Source: Casuarina equisetifolia (lineage: Eukaryota; Streptophyta; Magnoliopsida; Fagales; Casuarinaceae). From it: a stretch of 64,000 nt of DNA. The stretch covers positions 10,027,938-10,091,937 of the forward strand of contig CM052358.1 in NCBI GenBank assembly GCA_028551475.1, read 5' to 3'. The notes under the pieces are model-generated. The model saw nothing but the letters and a program-made list of their open reading frames with translations. It did not search any database and was not told the origin of the DNA. This document shows, piece by piece, positions 59,094 to 64,000 of the stretch. How positions within the stretch are numbered: the stretch's first letter is position 1; each line of letters starts with the position of its first letter. Made by a program: the position numbers and the translations under genes.

Positions 59094-60632
59094 ATGGTCT
59101 TTCACGCGGCAGCCGAAACAACTGAATCGCAGCCGGCGCCGGCGCAACCGTCGCCTATGGCCTCATCCGCTTTCGCTTCCAAGCCTCAGTCTCTCCATGG
59201 CTTCGCTTACTCTGACTTGAAGTGGCCACTCAACCACTCCGCCGCTAATCCCCACCTCTCCCGGTTCAGAAACAGAGTACCCGACCCGGAGCTCCGACTG
59301 AAATCGTATCCCATGGTCAAAGAAGATCATCAGCACCACCGTCGCCGGGTGATCAGGAAACCCCCTGAGTCCATCCTTTCCGTTGACTCGGAGCCTCGAC
59401 TCGGTTCTCCCTTCAAGAACGATCACCACCGGGTCTTTGAGCTAGGCGGTTCGAGTCGGAAGGTCTATGAGTCGGAGAACCGGAATCATAAGGTAGTTAA
59501 CGGGGTGAAGAAACCGGGTTTTCCAGAGACTCTGAGGGAAAACTCGGAGAAGAAGTCAAAGAACGGTGGCTGTGTACTCGAGAAGCCAACGGCATCGGAT
59601 GCGAAATCGAAGATTTTCGTACGTATCCGAACCAACAATAAGTCCGATGCTGATTCTCTCAGCGGTGGAGCCACAGAAGCATGGGATCAGACCTCAGGCC
59701 CCGCCGCAGCGCCGGAAACCGATGAATCGGCACCAAAGACGTGGAATCTTCGGCCAAGGAAACCGTTGCGGAAGAGTCCCAACTCCGCCGGAGAAGCAAC
59801 GAGTACTGGAGAAGCACCGAAGCAGGATCCCAAAATCCAGAATCCGGCTCGCGCCGAAACGTCTCGTGCCCGGAACGGAACGGACCCGAAAGTCCCGGAG
59901 AAGAAGAGACCGAAACTTTCAATTTCGCTTACAAAGGTGGAGATCGAAGAGGACATTCTCGCTATCACGGGGTCCAAGCCGGCCAGAAGGCCCAAGAAGC
60001 GAGCCCGGAATGTCCAGAAACAGCTCGATGTAATTAATTTACAAGCCCAAGATTTTTTGTCTTTTGCTTTTGGTTTTTAGAATCTTTAATTCAGAGGTTT
60101 TATTTTTATTTTTTCCATTGCTAATTAGGAGTCATGAGCCAGAAGATGATCATTTTCTTTCTGGTTTTGGTTTTGCAGAGCGTATTTCCGGGACTGTGGC
60201 TAGGTTCAATTACGTTGGAGACTTACAAGGTTGCTGATACTCCTGCCAAGGTCAGTCTTGGACTCTTACTTTCTTTCTGTTTGGACTTTTTCAATTCTTC
60301 CATTGGTAAAGTAGATTTTAATTAGTTTAATGATAAAAAGGTCGAGTTAGGTTGCTTACGTTGCAAGCAATGGAATTAGAAAAAAAAAAAGAAAAGAAAA
60401 AGAAATTAAAAGTGAATTTCCTTATGCTAGGGAAAACCCTTTTTTTTTTTTTTTTTTTTTTCTGTCAATTATTTTAATGGTTTATGGCAGAGTCAAATCA
60501 GATTTCTTTGGCTACAAGCAATGGAATAGGAAAGATGGGATTGATTTATTTTGCTGTTTTCTTTTTTCCTTTTTGACCAGATTGCAGTATTATTGAATTC
60601 TATTTGTTTGTTTGTGCTGCTGGCAGGGTTAA
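59094..60632 (+). CDS. DUF1639 family protein (function unknown)
   Basis: Exons 59094-60029, 60179-60250 and 60627-60632 give 337 residues. Most of the protein is disordered and rich in Ser, Pro, Arg and Glu. The DUF1639 signature is split by intron 1: residues 283-312 read EIEEDILAITGSKPARRPKK followed by RARNVQKQLD, and exon 2 continues SVFPGLWLGSITLETYKV. An NLS-like KKRPK precedes it (PEKKRPKLSIS). The start at 59094 (MVFHAAAETTE) is the first ATG in frame; a second candidate is the Met in PSPMASSAF at 59157. The last exon encodes only Gly plus stop and is the least certain part. Exon 1 is GC-rich, which explains long spurious frames on both strands. It appears to correspond to Arabidopsis At3g60410. 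No biochemical role is known to me. Confidence 0.85.
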
Positions 60633-63600
60633 ATGGGACCGGTGGCTGATGGAGATTCTGTGTCTGTTTGTTGGAATTTAGAAGGCTTTTGCTACTGCGG
60701 ACTCCTTTTGACATCAGAGGAAGGCATAACAAAACTATGAAGGTGAATGGATGACAACTGCATCTAGTTTGAGCATGTACCCAGAAGAGCTCAGGGGAAT
60801 GCTTGAAAAAGTTACTTGGTTTTAGTGGTTATTAGTGGTCACAGATGTATATATACGTAAAAATGGTTGAAAGTTTTATGGATGAGAATTTCTGAGTATA
60901 TTTAGCGTCTATATTGTCTCTTGCTTGGAATGACAATGAGCCTTGGGGAGTATTTCTTTACATCCCTGTTTACAAGAGCTTGTTCTCTGCTTTTTCCTTT
61001 CTTTCTTTCCTTCCGAATTCGGACTTTTTTGAGTGGGGCAGATTTTGTTTGGTGGCGATTAATCAGTTTGACAAAATTTCGTGCTTTCTTGAATAATTTG
61101 CACACTTGGCCCTAGAAAAGTTGTTGTTAGGAGAGAGAGATAAAAATTAAATATTAAATAAGGGAGTTAATATGTCATGATTAGGTGGGGAGGGAACAAG
61201 GTGGTAGTTCAGATGCATGACGGCTTATTTGTATTAAAAAGATTTTAGTGGATATTCATGTATGGGTGCTTGCACACTTTCAATTTTGGAGTTTTGGATC
61301 AATCTGTCAAAATATGACATTTGCTTTGTGGGTGCAATAATTTATTCATTTTAGCAATCTGATCTACCAATTATATAATCAATAACTTCACAAATTAGTC
61401 TGCAGAACATTTTTTTTTACTGGTGCCGAATTGACCCCGCTTAAACAATCAGCAAGATGTGTGAAGGGAATTGCGCACATATTCCACATCATGTAGAAGC
61501 GAATGGGAATAAAGAATTGCCAGGCACAGTTTGTAGCTAGGCATATAAGGGTTGACAACAAATTGGCTTAGGCAAATATGATAGATAAACTGAATGTTTG
61601 GGTTCTTGGTTTCCAGGTACCATTTTATGGTTAAAGCTAATATGAAACTTTAAACCGTAAAAATAATGGTTGTTCTATTGATTATTTAGCAACAGTTTGT
61701 AACAACAAATCATGGGTTTAAATTTTCATTATTGGTATTCTTGGGCAAAGCATAAGCGTTTTCTCCTGTTTTTGTAATATCCAACCTCACAAGACTTACG
61801 AGACAGCCCCAGCTTTAGTAAAACGATGAAAAATCCTCGCGTTTTCATCTTTTTCGTGACTACAAGTGGTACAATTGCATGTTTTGGAAAAATTAATTCC
61901 TGGGAGAATGAGGAAGAGCGTAGAATCTGAGATAAGCATTTTGATTTTTGTTATTTTATCGAGTTTGATGGCTCTCAATCAACATGCATGATTTTTTTTT
62001 TTTAGAATTATTTTACGTCTTGGGAGTACTTTTAAAGTTGTCAAACCTGTAATTATTTGTTAATGGTTTTGAAAAAATGAATTTTTTGTGTGTGCGCTTA
62101 AAATGGTAATAAGTTTCCAACATTGTTACCAAAACAAGCCATAATTGATTTCATGGTGTTAAAGCTATCAATTATCTCCAACATTTTCGATATTTTCTCC
62201 TTTCCAAATTGGTTGTAACTTGAGATAAATAAAGGAAATTTTTTATTTTATGCTTTCATTTTTAAACTTTTTATGTTATAGTTTGAAATGCATGATATTT
62301 TACCTTTTCTAAGGGTTACACTTACACCATATCCTTTGTACTTATATGAGGTATGATTATTAGGCTTAACCTAGTTGGTATTAACAAAATTTGTTAAGGT
62401 ATTATCTATTTTTTTTAAAAAATAAAAAATATTATATATATATATATATTTTTCAAAAAGGATAATTCATATAAAGTAATCTAGTGAGGGATATGTACTG
62501 GTTTAGTCGAGAATTGTAAATTTTTGTGTTCACCATTCTCATGACTGGAAATTTCTTCCTTTGGTATATCTTTGGCACCTTTTTCGAAACGTTTTTAAAA
62601 AGAACTTTGGGTTTTATTTTTTGGTTTCAAAAAAAAAAATTTATGAATATTTTGGTGTATCTCAATTTGAAAAATGTTATTTAGAAAGGTAGATAAAAAA
62701 AAATATACTTGATAAAGTGTTCAGAAAAGAGTTTCTACAAAATAAAGAACAAAAATATAAAAAAGAGAAGAAATGTGGGACATTAAAACCAACTTCAAGA
62801 TTAGTAACTATTAAGCACTTTTTGTTGATAGGTAACTTGAAAAATTATAAAGCTCACAAGATTGTCAAGTAGTTTGTTCACTTAGTAGGGAAAGATGACT
62901 TAGACTACTAGATTTCAAAGTGTATAATAAGGTTTTATTAGGTTGTTCACTCTAAAATCTCATTAGCATCCAAGTTCATGGAACATAGTGTAAATAGATT
63001 TATTTTACTAAATTGAAGAGAACTTGAACTATGTATCTTGACATCAAAGGAAGCATGATAAGGAGTTAGAGAGATCTTCTTAACTTACAACAGATTCTCA
63101 CATCTACTCCCTCCAAATCTTCCCATTTTTGTCAAGAAACATTCAAGGAAATGTACCAAGTAAACATTTAAGGATATGACTTGATATGATTTGATGTTAT
63201 CAATAAACATAACTTTATTGGCTAGCTTATTTGTAAAGACAAACTTCTTATAGCAGAAGTAATATCTCAATGGCTTTTCTCAGTTGATTTGTATTGTAAT
63301 TTTTATGGGACTTATGTTGAAAATAGATCTCATCTATTTTTTAGTGTGTTTAGGTTGCACAAAGTTTGATAAAGTGTAGTTGCATAACATGACTTTAATA
63401 AGATTATCAATGATTGGAACTCCAAATTACAACAAATAATCAAAACAATAAATGAAAAAGATTTGACTGTTAAGCTTTTTAAACTTCTTTCTTAATATTT
63501 TTTTTTTCATATGGTTTGAGCATAACTATAGATTATTCCATAATAAGGGCATTGATATTACAATCTTATTGGCAAAAGTTAAGAAAGTAGTGTATGTGAG

Positions 63601-64000
63601 AACATTTTTATTTAGGAATATTAAATCCTCCTTGAAACATGTTTTATTGTCTTATAGTTAGAGAATTCTAACCTTGGTTTTTTCTTATTCTCAAATGAGC
63701 TTGCGGTACTAAGGTAAGATCCTAGGCCTTTGTTTTCTTTTATCAGTATGAATAAACTTATATATTCAAAAAAAAAAACTATTACTTTTATAAAGGTTCA
63801 AATAGAATACTAATCACCATGGTGTTTGCTAGTAGAAACCATGGAATTGATTATGGATTGCTAAACAAGCTACTTAATGGTTCCAATTGCCATATAAGTT
63901 GCAACGGTAGAATCTTCATGCATAACATAGTAGGTTTCACATATGAAAAAGAAAGAAATGTGTTTCATCATATGAAAGTTGCTTCAATTTTTTTAAAATA
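60633..64000. other. Intergenic AT-rich DNA at the right edge
   Basis: After the DUF1639 3' UTR (to about 60900-61000) I see no gene. A (TA)n run lies at 62433-62449. The region 63000-63700 has the look of degenerate transposon DNA, with many short, interrupted frames, but no domain could be recognised. Confidence 0.5.

Noticed and set aside
59566..60037. Long alternative frames (155 aa and 98 aa plus; 87-102 aa minus) over the DUF1639 exon
   Set aside because: They are shadows of the GC-rich coding exon, whose own frame carries the DUF1639 signature.
1..64000. tRNA, rRNA, CRISPR arrays or bacterial-style operons
   Set aside because: No cloverleaf-type sequence with proper A and B boxes, no rRNA stretch and no regularly spaced repeats were seen; gene structure is clearly that of a plant nucleus.

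Overview
The window is nuclear DNA from a dicot plant, most likely a woody eudicot. The evidence is ten intron-containing genes with GT-AG introns, AT-rich spacers, protein families restricted to plants (HD-Zip II, plant mTERF, DUF761, DUF1639, ARABIDILLO) and close similarity to Arabidopsis proteins. Exon models were built by hand from reading frame, splice consensus and remembered family sequences. The species was not identified.

Layout from left to right. 1-8460 (-): an ARABIDILLO F-box/armadillo gene, running off the left edge. 9000-15690: a long spacer with decayed repeats and a TRIM-like element. 15806-19575 (+): a CAT9-type cationic amino acid transporter. 20981-24141 (-): FKBP20-2, a thylakoid-lumen immunophilin. 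25112-27289 (-): a DUF761 membrane protein, head to head with 27925-31042 (+), ARPC5, the smallest Arp2/3 subunit. 32858-34743 (-): an HD-Zip II homeobox gene of the HAT3/ATHB4 type. 34744-43291: an 8.5 kb spacer with three dense G-box (CACGTG) islands and a cluster of GT-elements. 43292-48374 (+): AATF/BFR2, a ribosome biogenesis factor. 49890-54980 (-): a three-KH RNA-binding protein, divergent from 55313-56986 (+), an intronless mitochondrial mTERF of the SHOT1/mTERF18 type. 59094-60632 (+): a DUF1639 protein. 60633-64000: no gene seen.

Six of the genes (ARABIDILLO, FKBP20-2, DUF761, HAT3, mTERF18, DUF1639) appear in the same order as the Arabidopsis loci I recall as At3g60350 to At3g60410. 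The ARABIDILLO plus HD-Zip II pairing also recalls At2g44900/At2g44910. The window therefore looks like a conserved ancestral eudicot block with four other genes interleaved.

The genes do not form an operon-like pathway. The most interesting non-coding feature is the set of G-box islands upstream of the HD-Zip II gene, a class known for light and shade control. Other observations are a GC-AG intron, a stop codon embedded in a near-perfect splice donor, a 6-nt terminal coding exon, a LINE fragment in an ARABIDILLO intron, and many local tandem duplications inside introns.
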